Source of the DNA: Lawsonibacter sp. | Lineage (GTDB): Bacteria > Bacillota > Clostridia > Oscillospirales > Oscillospiraceae | Assembly: GCA_022793355.1 (NCBI GenBank) | Contig: JAAWCR010000022.1 | Coordinates: forward strand, 1-6,026 | Direction: 5' to 3' | DNA length: 6,026 nucleotides | Shown here: piece by piece, positions 1 through 5,601 of the stretch | Layout of the letters: the number at the start of each line of letters is the position of its first letter | Numbering within the stretch: the stretch's first letter is position 1 | The notes under the pieces: generated by a model | The model's input: only the letters and a program-made list of their open reading frames with translations | Told to the model about the DNA's origin: nothing | The model's database searches: none | Translations under genes and position numbers: made by a program

Positions 1-201
1 ATATGCCACAGCCATACTTTGGGCTGAACGTTCATTTGCTTGGTCTACTCCTTTCTTTGCTTCATCTAAATTTGCACTAATCAGCGGAATCGAAATCGCA
101 ATCAGAATGGCGATAATCGCCACGACAATCAGCATCTCTACAAGCGTGAAGCCTCCGCTTTTGCGCAGCTTCGCATTCAGCTTTTCTCTAACCTTCTTCA
201 T
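1..201 (-). CDS. Type IV pilin, second tandem copy, 3' part cut off by window edge
   Basis: This is the first 67 codons of a type IV pilin subunit, a secreted structural protein that is trimmed at the membrane and polymerised into a pilus. A short basic leader ends in KSGG, followed by FTLVEML. This is the prepilin peptidase site, with cleavage expected after Gly17 and the conserved Glu at mature position 5. A hydrophobic helix of about 20 residues (VVAIIAILIAISIPLI) follows, and then the start of the amphipathic alpha-1 helix. The ATG at 201-199 is preceded by GGAAG with 9 bases of spacing. Its N-terminus closely resembles that of the pilin at 428-856, so the two are paralogues. GC is about 45% by hand count, well below the ATPase genes. 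It is probably transcribed after the upstream pilin, but the 226-base structured gap may uncouple the two. The variable C-terminal domain is outside the window, so whether it is a major or minor pilin is open. Confidence 0.93.
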   Translation of the reverse strand, partial: MKKVREKLNAKLRKSGGFTLVEMLIVVAIIAILIAISIPLISANLDEAKKGVDQANERSAQSMAVAY

Positions 202-275
202 CTAAAATATCTTCCTTTCATTTGGAGTAGGTCTGGCAGCTTTAGGCTACCACCCGTTCAAGGGGTGAGCGCCCA

Positions 276-315
276 TCGTCTACCCACGGGTAGACGACTA
301 AGGTTTAACCTTAGT
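276..315. repeat. Two abutting palindromes in the pilin-pilin gap
   Basis: The first palindrome has 10-base arms TCGTCTACCC (276-285) and GGGTAGACGA (288-297) with two bases between. The second has 9-base arms ACTAAGGTT (297-305) and AACCTTAGT (307-315) around one central T. They share base 297. A further 7-base match, CCCACGG at 283-289 with CCGTGGG at 320-326, allows an alternative fold. They could be stem-loops protecting or separating the two pilin mRNAs, protein-binding operators, or part of a dispersed repeat. The sequence shows the symmetry but not the role. Confidence 0.75.
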
Positions 316-380
316 GCCTCCGTGGGAAGGAGATATTTTCAGTGTTTTTCTCCAATTTGATGGTACTCACCCCAACCTTC

Positions 381-395
381 TTCGCCAACCCAGGG
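381..395 (+). repeat. Left arm of inverted repeat flanking the pilin at 428-856
   Basis: TTCGCCAACCCAGGG here is matched in inverse orientation upstream of the same pilin. The first 11 bases (381-391) are identical to the reverse complement of 912-922, and the match is 13 of 14 bases when extended. The arm sits 33 bases downstream of the pilin stop codon. A local weak stem (CCAA/TTGG) also overlaps it. Confidence 0.6.
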
Positions 396-427
396 ATTGG
401 TTGAGGGAGCTTGTTTAGTTTTGCTGA

Positions 428-856
428 TTAGGGGTTTACTTTCGCCCACTTGACGGTAATAGGCGCTGTAGAGTTGCTTGCATCAATGGCCACTTGTACA
501 GCGGCAGAATTGCGCTCCGTTGAGCCGGTTATTCCATTGACGGTTGTACTCTGGTTATAACCTTTATTGGTGCTAGGCAATGTCTCTACAAAAGTTCCCG
601 CCACATTATCATACCAATAATTGTCTTTAATCGACTCGGTAGTGACGCCCATTTGGTCGTTCATGTACATGATGGTTGCTTCTGCTTTCGCCGCACGCAA
701 GTTAGCATCATCAGTTGCTTGTCGCGCTTTTTCAAGAGAAGTATTAACCAGTGGAATAGATACTGCGACCAAAATAGCAATAATCGCCACCACAATCAGC
801 ATTTCTACGAGGGTAAAGCCCTCATTTTTACGAAATTTTTCCCTCAACCCTTTCAT
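428..856 (-). CDS. Type IV pilin (PilA-type, probable major subunit)
   Basis: This is a complete 142-residue prepilin. The leader MKGLREKFRKNEG is basic and ends at Gly13, before FTLVEML, so the prepilin peptidase should release a 129-residue mature pilin with N-terminal Phe and Glu5. Residues 14-36 are the hydrophobic helix that anchors the subunit in the membrane and packs in the fibre core. Residues 37-70 continue as an amphipathic helix. The rest is a polar Ser/Thr/Asn-rich globular domain ending in TVKWAKVNP. It has no cysteines, so no disulfide-closed D-loop, as is common in Gram-positive pilins. The frame is open further upstream to 940, but the ATG at 856 gives the right leader length and has AAAGGAGG upstream, though at an unusually long 13 bases. 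The gene follows pilC and lies inside a pair of inverted repeats. GC is about 45% by hand count against over 60% for the ATPases. Being complete and directly after pilC, it is the best candidate for the main pilin, which is inference. Confidence 0.94.
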   Translation of the reverse strand: MKGLREKFRKNEGFTLVEMLIVVAIIAILVAVSIPLVNTSLEKARQATDDANLRAAKAEATIMYMNDQMGVTTESIKDNYWYDNVAGTFVETLPSTNKGYNQSTTVNGITGSTERNSAAVQVAIDASNSTAPITVKWAKVNP

Positions 857-880
857 CTTAGGAAAATTTCCTCCTTTCCT
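857..880 (-). promoter_or_regulatory. Ribosome binding site of the pilin with long spacing and overlapping small hairpin
   Basis: AAAGGAGG (877-870) is a near-perfect anti-16S match, but it lies 13 bases from the ATG at 856, where 6 to 9 is usual. The bases between include an inverted repeat AGGAAA...TTTCCT (860-872), whose 5' arm uses the last three bases of the Shine-Dalgarno. If this 5 bp stem with a 3-base loop forms in the mRNA, it would mask part of the site. The stem is AU-rich and marginal, so a regulatory role is only a possibility. Confidence 0.55.
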
Positions 881-911
881 TCCTAAAACCTGGAATTTAT
901 ATTCAGAGCCC

Positions 912-922
912 GGGTTGGCGAA
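912..922 (-). repeat. Right arm of inverted repeat flanking the pilin at 428-856
   Basis: GGGTTGGCGAA on the plus strand is the exact reverse complement of 381-391. On the minus strand the arm reads TTCGCCAACCCGGG against TTCGCCAACCCAGG for the other copy. The two arms bound a segment of about 540 bases that contains the pilin gene and its ribosome site and nothing else. No target-site duplication is evident outside the arms. Confidence 0.6.
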
Positions 923-956
923 GGCTCGGAATAACACCAATACAAACGGAACGCTC

Positions 957-981
957 CGCCCGCACGGGGCGAACGCCCGCA
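957..981. repeat. GC-rich hairpin cluster between pilC and the pilin gene
   Basis: The 135-base gap between the pilC stop and the pilin start (857-991) contains two mutually exclusive stems: CGCCC/GGGCG (957-961 with 967-971) and GGGC/GCCC (967-970 with 975-978, loop GAAC). The octamer CGCCCGCA occurs twice in direct orientation (957-964 and 974-981). Reading in the gene direction, no U-run follows, so it is not a classical terminator. It may be a stabilising or processing structure at the end of the pilC message, or the remnant of a dispersed palindromic repeat. Confidence 0.45.
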
Positions 982-991
982 GGGTGACAAA

Positions 992-2200
992 TCAAATCGA
1001 CGAATACATACTAAACATCGGCAGATAAACCGCCATGAGGATAAACACAACAAAAATCGCGAGAACGACGATGATGGCGGGCTCCAGCAGAGCCAGGGCC
1101 TGTTTGGTGCGCACCTCCACCTCGTTGTCGTAATACTCCGCGAGCACCTTCAGGGTAGACTCCATGGACCCGGTGGCCTCGCCCACCGCCGTCATCTGCA
1201 CCAGCATCGCCGGCAGCTCCCGGGCGTAGCGCATGCACTCCCCAAGGGGCCGGCCGCCCTCCACCCCCGGCAGGGTCTCTAAAACCTCCCCGGCCAGAAA
1301 GCGGTTGCTCATCGTCCGGCCCGACACCTCGATGGCCTGGAGAATCGGCATCCCCGCCGTGAGCAGCGTGGACATGGTGTGGGAAAACTGGCTCGCCCCC
1401 GACATGCGGACAATCCCCCCCAGAATGGGCAGATTCAGCTGCGCCCGGGCCAGCGTCAGCCCGCCCTTCTCCGTGGCGCCGTAGAGCCGCACCAGCAGCA
1501 GCGCCAGGGCAAGCAGTCCCACCAGCACAAGGGTGTACTTTTGGAAAAAACCGCTCACCGCAATCAGCGCTACCGTCACCCACGGCAGTTCGATGCTCAT
1601 GCTCTCGAACATGCCCGTGAAGGTGGGCACGGCGTAACCCATGATAATCGCTACCACAAGCACCGCCACCACCAGCACAAAGGCCGGGTAGGTCAGCGCG
1701 CTCACCACGCTGTCACGGGTCTTGCTCATGCGCTGGAAGTAGTCCGACAGGCGGCGAAACGACGACAGCAGGTCGCCCGACTCCTCCCCCGCGCGCACCG
1801 TCTCCCGGAACGTTACCGGCAGCTTCCGCCCGCCCCGCTGCTCCAGGCTGTAGCTCAGGGACCAGCCGTTGGACACGTCCTCCGACACCTGGCGCAGCAG
1901 CCGCCCCAGCGCCTTGTCCGCGCATTGGTCCGCAACCAGGTCTACCGTCTGCACCAGCGGCAGGCCCGCCTTCAGGATAATCGCAAACTGCTGGCACGTC
2001 AGCGCAAGGCTCTTCGCGCTAATCTTTTGAAAACGCTCCAGCGGGTCCCGGACCGCCGCCCGGGGCACCTCCTTCAACGACAGCACTACCTCGCAGCTCT
2101 GCCGTATCTGCGCCACCGCGTCGTTTTGGCTCACTGCCTCCACCACGCCCGTCACGCGCTCCCCGCTGGCGTACGCTCCCTCGTATTTGTATGTGGGCAT
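992..2200 (-). CDS. pilC: Type IV pilus inner-membrane platform protein PilC (GspF family)
   Basis: This 402-residue polytopic membrane protein is the platform on which the PilB and PilT motors act to add or remove pilins. Its length is normal for the PilC/GspF family. After a short N-terminal cytoplasmic segment (1-60) come two T2SSF repeats, about 66-190 and 268-392. Their paired signatures are visible: AGLPL (78-82) with AGEESGDL (137-144), and AGMPI (282-286) with VGEATGSM (339-346). Hydrophobic membrane segments lie near 170-195, 206-238 and 370-394. The start at 2200 is supported by AAAGGAGG with 8 bases of spacing and by the family-typical opening MPTYKYEG. The gene follows pilT with a 64-base gap carrying a palindromic repeat. 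The last 25 or so codons switch to AT-rich third positions (GTT, ATT, TTT, AGT), unlike the rest of the gene. This coincides with the fall in GC towards the pilin genes. Confidence 0.97.
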   Translation of the reverse strand: MPTYKYEGAYASGERVTGVVEAVSQNDAVAQIRQSCEVVLSLKEVPRAAVRDPLERFQKISAKSLALTCQQFAIILKAGLPLVQTVDLVADQCADKALGRLLRQVSEDVSNGWSLSYSLEQRGGRKLPVTFRETVRAGEESGDLLSSFRRLSDYFQRMSKTRDSVVSALTYPAFVLVVAVLVVAIIMGYAVPTFTGMFESMSIELPWVTVALIAVSGFFQKYTLVLVGLLALALLLVRLYGATEKGGLTLARAQLNLPILGGIVRMSGASQFSHTMSTLLTAGMPILQAIEVSGRTMSNRFLAGEVLETLPGVEGGRPLGECMRYARELPAMLVQMTAVGEATGSMESTLKVLAEYYDNEVEVRTKQALALLEPAIIVVLAIFVVFILMAVYLPMFSMYSSI

Positions 2201-2231
2201 AGGCTCCCCCTCCTTTGCTTCCTATCCCGCC

Positions 2232-2268
2232 GTATTCGAACCGGCCGGCGGCCAAGGCCCGCCCCTAC
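2232..2268. repeat. GC-rich REP-like palindromic element overlapping the pilT stop codon
   Basis: On the minus strand, TGTAGGGGCGGGCC, then TTGGCCGCC, then GGCCGG form a stem (GGCGG-G-CC paired with GGCCGCC, one bulged G) followed by the perfect palindrome CCGGCCGG (2241-2248). The TAG stop of pilT (2265-2267) lies inside its first bases. From memory, units starting TGTAGGGGCGG occur repeatedly between genes in Oscillospiraceae-type genomes, but I cannot search to confirm it. With no U-run it is not a standard terminator. It may reduce read-through or stabilise the upstream mRNA. Confidence 0.5.
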
Positions 2269-3347
2269 AGCGGACGCTTGAAGCCGGGCGCCCGCATGGC
2301 GTTCGCCGGAGGGGTTTTGTCCGGCTGGGACTGGTCCCGCAGGGCCGCGCGATAGGTCTCCTCCGTAATGGTCCCCGCCGCGCGGAGATTTTGCAGACAG
2401 CGGTCCATCAAAATGTTGCCGATGGCTCCCGTGGTCTGGATGGCGTTGATGATCTGCGGCGTCTTGCCCTCCCGAATCAGGTTGCGGATGGCCCCGTCGG
2501 TCTTCATTACCTCGCAGGCCAGCACCCGGCCCCCGCCCACCTTGGGCAAAAGCTGCTGGCTGAGCACCGCTTTCAGGGACATGGACAGCTGAAGGCGAAT
2601 CTGCTGCTGGCGCTCCGCGGGAAATACGTCCACAATGCGGTCGATGGAGTCCGCCGCGGAGTTGGTATGCACCGTGCCGAATACCAGGTGTCCCGTTTCG
2701 GCGGCGGTCAGGGCCGTCTCGATGGTCTCCAGGTCCCGCATCTCTCCCACCAGGATCACGTCCGGGTCCTCCCGCAGGGCGGCCCGCAGGCCCGCCGCGA
2801 AGGACTGGGTGTCCCGCCCGATCTCCCGCTGGTTGATGACGCACCTGGCTGGGGTGTAAACGTACTCAATGGGGTCCTCCAGCGTCAGGATGTGCTTGCA
2901 CTCATTCTGGTTAATCTGGTTCAGAATGGCCGCCAGCGTGGTGGATTTTCCCGAACCCGTCTCCCCTGTAATCAGCACCAGGCCCTGGCTGTAGGCGGGG
3001 AACTCCGCCGCCGCCTTGGGCAGGCCCAGCTCGTTTATGTCCGGGATGTGCTCGTTAAGCAGCCGGATGGCCGCCGACCACGCCCCCTGCTGCTGGAACA
3101 GGTTCAGCCGGCACCGCACCCCGGAGATGAACAGGGCCAGGTCGGCCTCCCCCACCACACGGGCCTTGGCAAATTCCGCCCCCGCCAGCTCACGGGCCAT
3201 GTCCTCGCACTCCTGGGCCGTGAGAATCCCGGCGTCCATCTCCCGAATCGCGCCGTCCACCCTGTACCGGGGGGTCAGCCCCCGCACCAAATGTACGTCG
3301 GAGGCCTTATCCTCCAAGGCCTTCGCCACCAATTCGTCTACTGTCAT
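2265..3347 (-). CDS. pilT: Type IV pilus retraction ATPase PilT
   Basis: This is a 360-residue cytoplasmic hexameric ATPase that removes pilins from the fibre base and so retracts the pilus, powering twitching, surface sensing or DNA uptake. The N-terminal PAS-like domain carries ASDVHL (15-20) and the RVDG turn (29-32). The RecA-like core has Walker A GETGSGKST (128-136), the Asp box LEDPIEY (156-162), Walker B DPDVILVGEMRD (194-205) and the His box TGHLVFGTVHT (218-228). AIRNLIREGK (286-295) is the PilT-specific motif needed for retraction, and it separates this protein from PilB. The reading frame is open to 3437, but that part overlaps pilB. ATG at 3347 gives the usual family N-terminus and has AAAGGA 9 bases upstream. 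ATG at 3356 (three residues longer) is possible but touches that site. The gene starts 20 bases after the pilB stop. Its last 20 residues are low-complexity and end within a palindromic repeat. Confidence 0.96.
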   Translation of the reverse strand: MTVDELVAKALEDKASDVHLVRGLTPRYRVDGAIREMDAGILTAQECEDMARELAGAEFAKARVVGEADLALFISGVRCRLNLFQQQGAWSAAIRLLNEHIPDINELGLPKAAAEFPAYSQGLVLITGETGSGKSTTLAAILNQINQNECKHILTLEDPIEYVYTPARCVINQREIGRDTQSFAAGLRAALREDPDVILVGEMRDLETIETALTAAETGHLVFGTVHTNSAADSIDRIVDVFPAERQQQIRLQLSMSLKAVLSQQLLPKVGGGRVLACEVMKTDGAIRNLIREGKTPQIINAIQTTGAIGNILMDRCLQNLRAAGTITEETYRAALRDQSQPDKTPPANAMRAPGFKRPL

Positions 3348-3367
3348 GTTATCCATTCCTTTCCCTA

Positions 3368-5068
3368 TCAGACCTCGCCCAACACCCGCTGTACCTCCTC
3401 TGCGGAGGTTACGCCGCTCAGAATCAGACGCCGGCAATTTTCCATGATGGGCAGGAAGCTGGCCGCCGCCATGGCCCGCTCCAGCTCCTTCAGCGACCGG
3501 GCGTGAATCGCCCGGCGCATAGCGGGGGTAACCTCCAGAATCTCAAAGACGCCTGTCCGGCCCCGGTAGCCGGTGCCGAAGCACTCCCCGCAGCCCTCCC
3601 CCCGGTAGAACTGGTGTTCTCCCGGCTCCATACCAAGGGCGGCCTGCTCCTCTGGCGCGGGAACGTAGGGCCGGCGGCAGTGGGGACACAGCCGCCGCAC
3701 CAGCCGCTGGGAGACGATGCCCTTCACCGCCCCGGCAATCAGGTAAGGCTCCACCCCGATGTCCAGAAGGCGGTCCACCGAGGACACGGCGTTGTTGGTA
3801 TGTACTGTGGAGAGCACCAGGTGGCCCGTCATGGCCGCACGCATGGCGATCTCCGCCGTTTCGCCGTCGCGAATCTCGCCTACGGCGATGATATCCGGGT
3901 CCTGGCGGAGCACAGAGCGAAGAACGCTGGCGAAGGTCAGGCCCGTCTTGTCATTGATCTGCACCTGGCACACCCCGCCGATGTGGTACTCCACCGGGTC
4001 CTCCAGAGAGACCAGGTTTACTTCCTCGCTCTTCAGCCGGTCAATCATGGCGTAGAGGGTGGAGGTCTTGCCCGATCCGGTGGGGCCCACCATCAGGATA
4101 ACCCCCTCAGCGGCGCGGTCCACCAGACGGCAGAACCGGTCCCGGTTCTCTCCCTCCAGACCAATGCCCTCCAGGCTGGAGAGCTGGGGGGATTTGCGCA
4201 GAAGGCGGATGACCACCTTTTCGCCGTGGATGGTGGGCAGGGTGGAGATACGCAGGTCCAGGGTCTCCTGGCGGACGGTGACATTGGCCCGGCCGTCCTG
4301 GGGAATCTGCTTTTGCGCAATGTCCATCCGGGCCATAATCTTCATGCGGGAAATCACCGAATTTTGCAGCTCCCTGGGCACCGGGATGATGGGCCGCAGA
4401 ATGCCGTCGATGCGCATGCGGATGGTCATGCTGTCCTCTCCGGGCTCCATGTGGATATCGCTGGCCCCCTCGGTACAGGCCCGGTCGATGATAGAATTCA
4501 CCAGGCGGATGGCCGGGGCGGCGTCCGCCTCGTCCTCGTCCACCGCCATGGACTGGGGCAGGGCGGCGGTATCCGCCGCGCCGCCGTACTGGCTGCCCAG
4601 CAGGTCCCGCTGCATGTCCTCAATGGCCCGCATGGCCCCCTGGTTGCTGTACAGGTTTTGCAGCGCCCGGTCCACCGCCGCAGAGGCGGCAATGAGGGGG
4701 ATAACCCTGCGCCGGGTGACGGACTGGACCTCCTCAATGGCTACAAAGTTCAGAGGGTCCGCCATGGCGATTCGGATATCGGTGCGGGATACCCGGATGG
4801 GAACCACCGAATGCTTCTTCGCAATATTTTTGGGCAGGATCTGGGCCATCTCGGAAGGGATGCTGTAGCCGTTCAGGTCGATGAACTCCACGCCCAGCTG
4901 GCTCATCAGGGTGTCGATAAGCTGCTTCTCGGTGATAAAACCGTGCTTTTGCAGCACCGAGCCCAGACGCTCGCCGGTGCCTGACTGAAGCTTCAGTGCC
5001 TCGTCCAGCTGCGTTTGGGTGATGGTGCCGCTCTTCACCAGCAGGTCGCCCAATCGGATATACTTCAT
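3368..5068 (-). CDS. pilB: Type IV pilus assembly ATPase PilB with N-terminal cyclic di-GMP-binding MshEN domain
   Basis: This 566-residue cytoplasmic hexameric ATPase drives pilus extension by working on PilC. Residues 1 to about 140 form an MshEN domain with two tandem 24-residue motifs of the form RLGxxLxxxGxxxxxxLxxxLxxQ, at 5-28 and 34-57, separated by five residues (SGTGE). All consensus positions are present, which in this family marks cyclic di-GMP binding. A linker rich in Ala, Asp and Glu (about 160-185) leads to the N2 domain (ASDIHMEPG, 202-210). The RecA-like core has Walker A GPTGSGKT (328-335), the Asp box LEDPVEY (355-361), Walker B DPDIIAVGEIRD (390-401) and the His box TGHLVLSTVHT (414-424). 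Four zinc-ligand cysteines, C461, C464, C493 and C496, are typical of PilB/GspE and absent from PilT. The start overlaps the stop of the preceding prepilin by ATGA and has AGGGGGAG just upstream, suggesting translational coupling. Confidence 0.97.
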   Translation of the reverse strand: MKYIRLGDLLVKSGTITQTQLDEALKLQSGTGERLGSVLQKHGFITEKQLIDTLMSQLGVEFIDLNGYSIPSEMAQILPKNIAKKHSVVPIRVSRTDIRIAMADPLNFVAIEEVQSVTRRRVIPLIAASAAVDRALQNLYSNQGAMRAIEDMQRDLLGSQYGGAADTAALPQSMAVDEDEADAAPAIRLVNSIIDRACTEGASDIHMEPGEDSMTIRMRIDGILRPIIPVPRELQNSVISRMKIMARMDIAQKQIPQDGRANVTVRQETLDLRISTLPTIHGEKVVIRLLRKSPQLSSLEGIGLEGENRDRFCRLVDRAAEGVILMVGPTGSGKTSTLYAMIDRLKSEEVNLVSLEDPVEYHIGGVCQVQINDKTGLTFASVLRSVLRQDPDIIAVGEIRDGETAEIAMRAAMTGHLVLSTVHTNNAVSSVDRLLDIGVEPYLIAGAVKGIVSQRLVRRLCPHCRRPYVPAPEEQAALGMEPGEHQFYRGEGCGECFGTGYRGRTGVFEILEVTPAMRRAIHARSLKELERAMAAASFLPIMENCRRLILSGVTSAEEVQRVLGEV

Positions 5069-5601
5069 GTTTCTCCCCCTGTCTCGTCTTTCCTGGGATT
5101 CAGGCAGCGGATTATCACCCCATTATCGGGCGTTTCAGCGCTGATCTTCCCGTCCGTGGTCTCCACTCTCAGCTCGATGGTAAATGTGCCGCTTGCAGCA
5201 TTCCACGTGACAATCTCTTTATCTTCCGCCACCGCCCTCATCCGGTAGGCCCCGTTCAGGCCGTATGCCCCGGTGGACAGAACACGCTTTTCCCCGGTCC
5301 CGCATTGCGCCACAAGCTGGCCCTCCGCATCCAGCCCCAGGGTGGTTCCCTCCCCATAGGAGTCGCTGGTGTAGGTCCCGTCCGCTTCCACGTTCCGGGC
5401 GTAGCGCAGATCATCGGCCAGGGCATCCACCGCCGTGGACAGCAGCAGCTCTACCTCGGACTGCGCCACAATGGCCCGGTAGGTGCTCACCGCCATTTGC
5501 AGGCCGGTGTTTAAAAGCAGACCCAGCAAAATCAGAATCACCACCGCCGCCATCATCTCAACCAAGGTCAGACCACTGGCGCCGCTCAGCTTCTTCCTCA
5601 T
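5065..5601 (-). CDS. Minor prepilin (type IV pilus/type II secretion pseudopilin-like)
   Basis: This 178-residue prepilin has a short leader, MRKKLSGASG, and predicted peptidase cleavage after Gly10. The mature protein starts LTLVEMM, with the conserved Glu at +5 and Leu instead of the usual Phe at +1. Residues 16-36 form the hydrophobic helix (MAAVVILILLGLLL). The globular part (about 45-178) is acidic and has two cysteines, C100 and C166, that could form a disulfide outside the cell. Size and position fit a GspJ/PilW-like minor pilin that helps start or cap the fibre, but the C-terminal domain shows no motif I can name, so the exact class is unassigned. The ATG at 5601 overlaps the stop of the upstream prepilin (ATGA) and has AGGAAGG 7 bases upstream. 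Its own stop overlaps the pilB start. Such tight coupling suggests it is made in fixed proportion with PilB. Confidence 0.9.
   Translation of the reverse strand: MRKKLSGASGLTLVEMMAAVVILILLGLLLNTGLQMAVSTYRAIVAQSEVELLLSTAVDALADDLRYARNVEADGTYTSDSYGEGTTLGLDAEGQLVAQCGTGEKRVLSTGAYGLNGAYRMRAVAEDKEIVTWNAASGTFTIELRVETTDGKISAETPDNGVIIRCLNPRKDETGGET

Larger units (their letters stand above)
202..427 (-). other. Structured intergenic region between the two pilin genes
   Basis: This 226-base gap holds no plausible gene. It contains several inverted repeats. An 8-base outer pair GGGGTGAG (262-269) and CTCACCCC (366-373) encloses two adjacent palindromes at 276-315. A small stem CACCC/GGGTG lies at 251-255 and 263-267. 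An arm TTCGCCAACCC at 381-391 is repeated in inverse orientation upstream of the neighbouring pilin. The ribosome site for the 1-201 pilin is at 211-220. No T-run follows any stem on the minus strand, so I do not call a terminator. I also see no good -35/-10 pair and no recognisable cyclic di-GMP riboswitch core. The likely role is mRNA structure that adjusts the relative amounts of the two pilin messages, which is inference. Confidence 0.5.

Noticed and set aside
202..427. Cyclic di-GMP riboswitch or other leader riboswitch before the second pilin
   Set aside because: I find no conserved riboswitch core here. The region is explained by simple palindromes and long-range inverted pairs.
381..922. 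Small transposable element (MITE or IS) around the pilin
   Set aside because: The inverted arms have no target-site duplication and no transposase is present. The enclosed gene is a functional-looking pilin, so I report only the repeats.
896..924. Possible promoter for the pilin: TATAAA at 901-896 in gene direction
   Set aside because: The hexamer 17 bases upstream (CCTTCG) does not resemble TTGACA, so the -10 match alone in an AT-rich leader is weak evidence.
857..940. Upstream extension of the pilin reading frame, starting MVLFRAF
   Set aside because: It would put 28 extra residues before the leader, and part of the coding would use the inverted-repeat arm and the ribosome site. The ATG at 856 gives a standard prepilin leader.
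941..991. Rho-independent terminator after pilC
   Set aside because: GC-rich stems are present, but the bases after them in the gene direction contain no run of T, and the pilin genes follow on the same strand.
1379..2281. Plus-strand open frame of 300 codons opposite pilC
   Set aside because: Its composition (His/Arg/Gln-rich) is that of a complementary shadow of a membrane-protein gene. No independent start signal.
3348..3437. Upstream start for pilT within the pilB 3' end
   Set aside because: The added residues (from MPASDSERR) have no PilT similarity, overlap pilB, and lack the ribosome site seen before 3347.
2187..3506. Long plus-strand open frame (about 440 codons) opposite pilT
   Set aside because: It is antisense to a protein with all PilT motifs, has no family features, is rich in His/Arg/Gln/Pro typical of a GC-rich shadow frame, and has no convincing ribosome site.
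3503..4984. Long plus-strand open frame (about 490 codons) opposite pilB
   Set aside because: Same reasoning: it mirrors PilB codon use, and its product has no signal, domain or motif. The length is explained by GC-rich third positions removing antisense stops.
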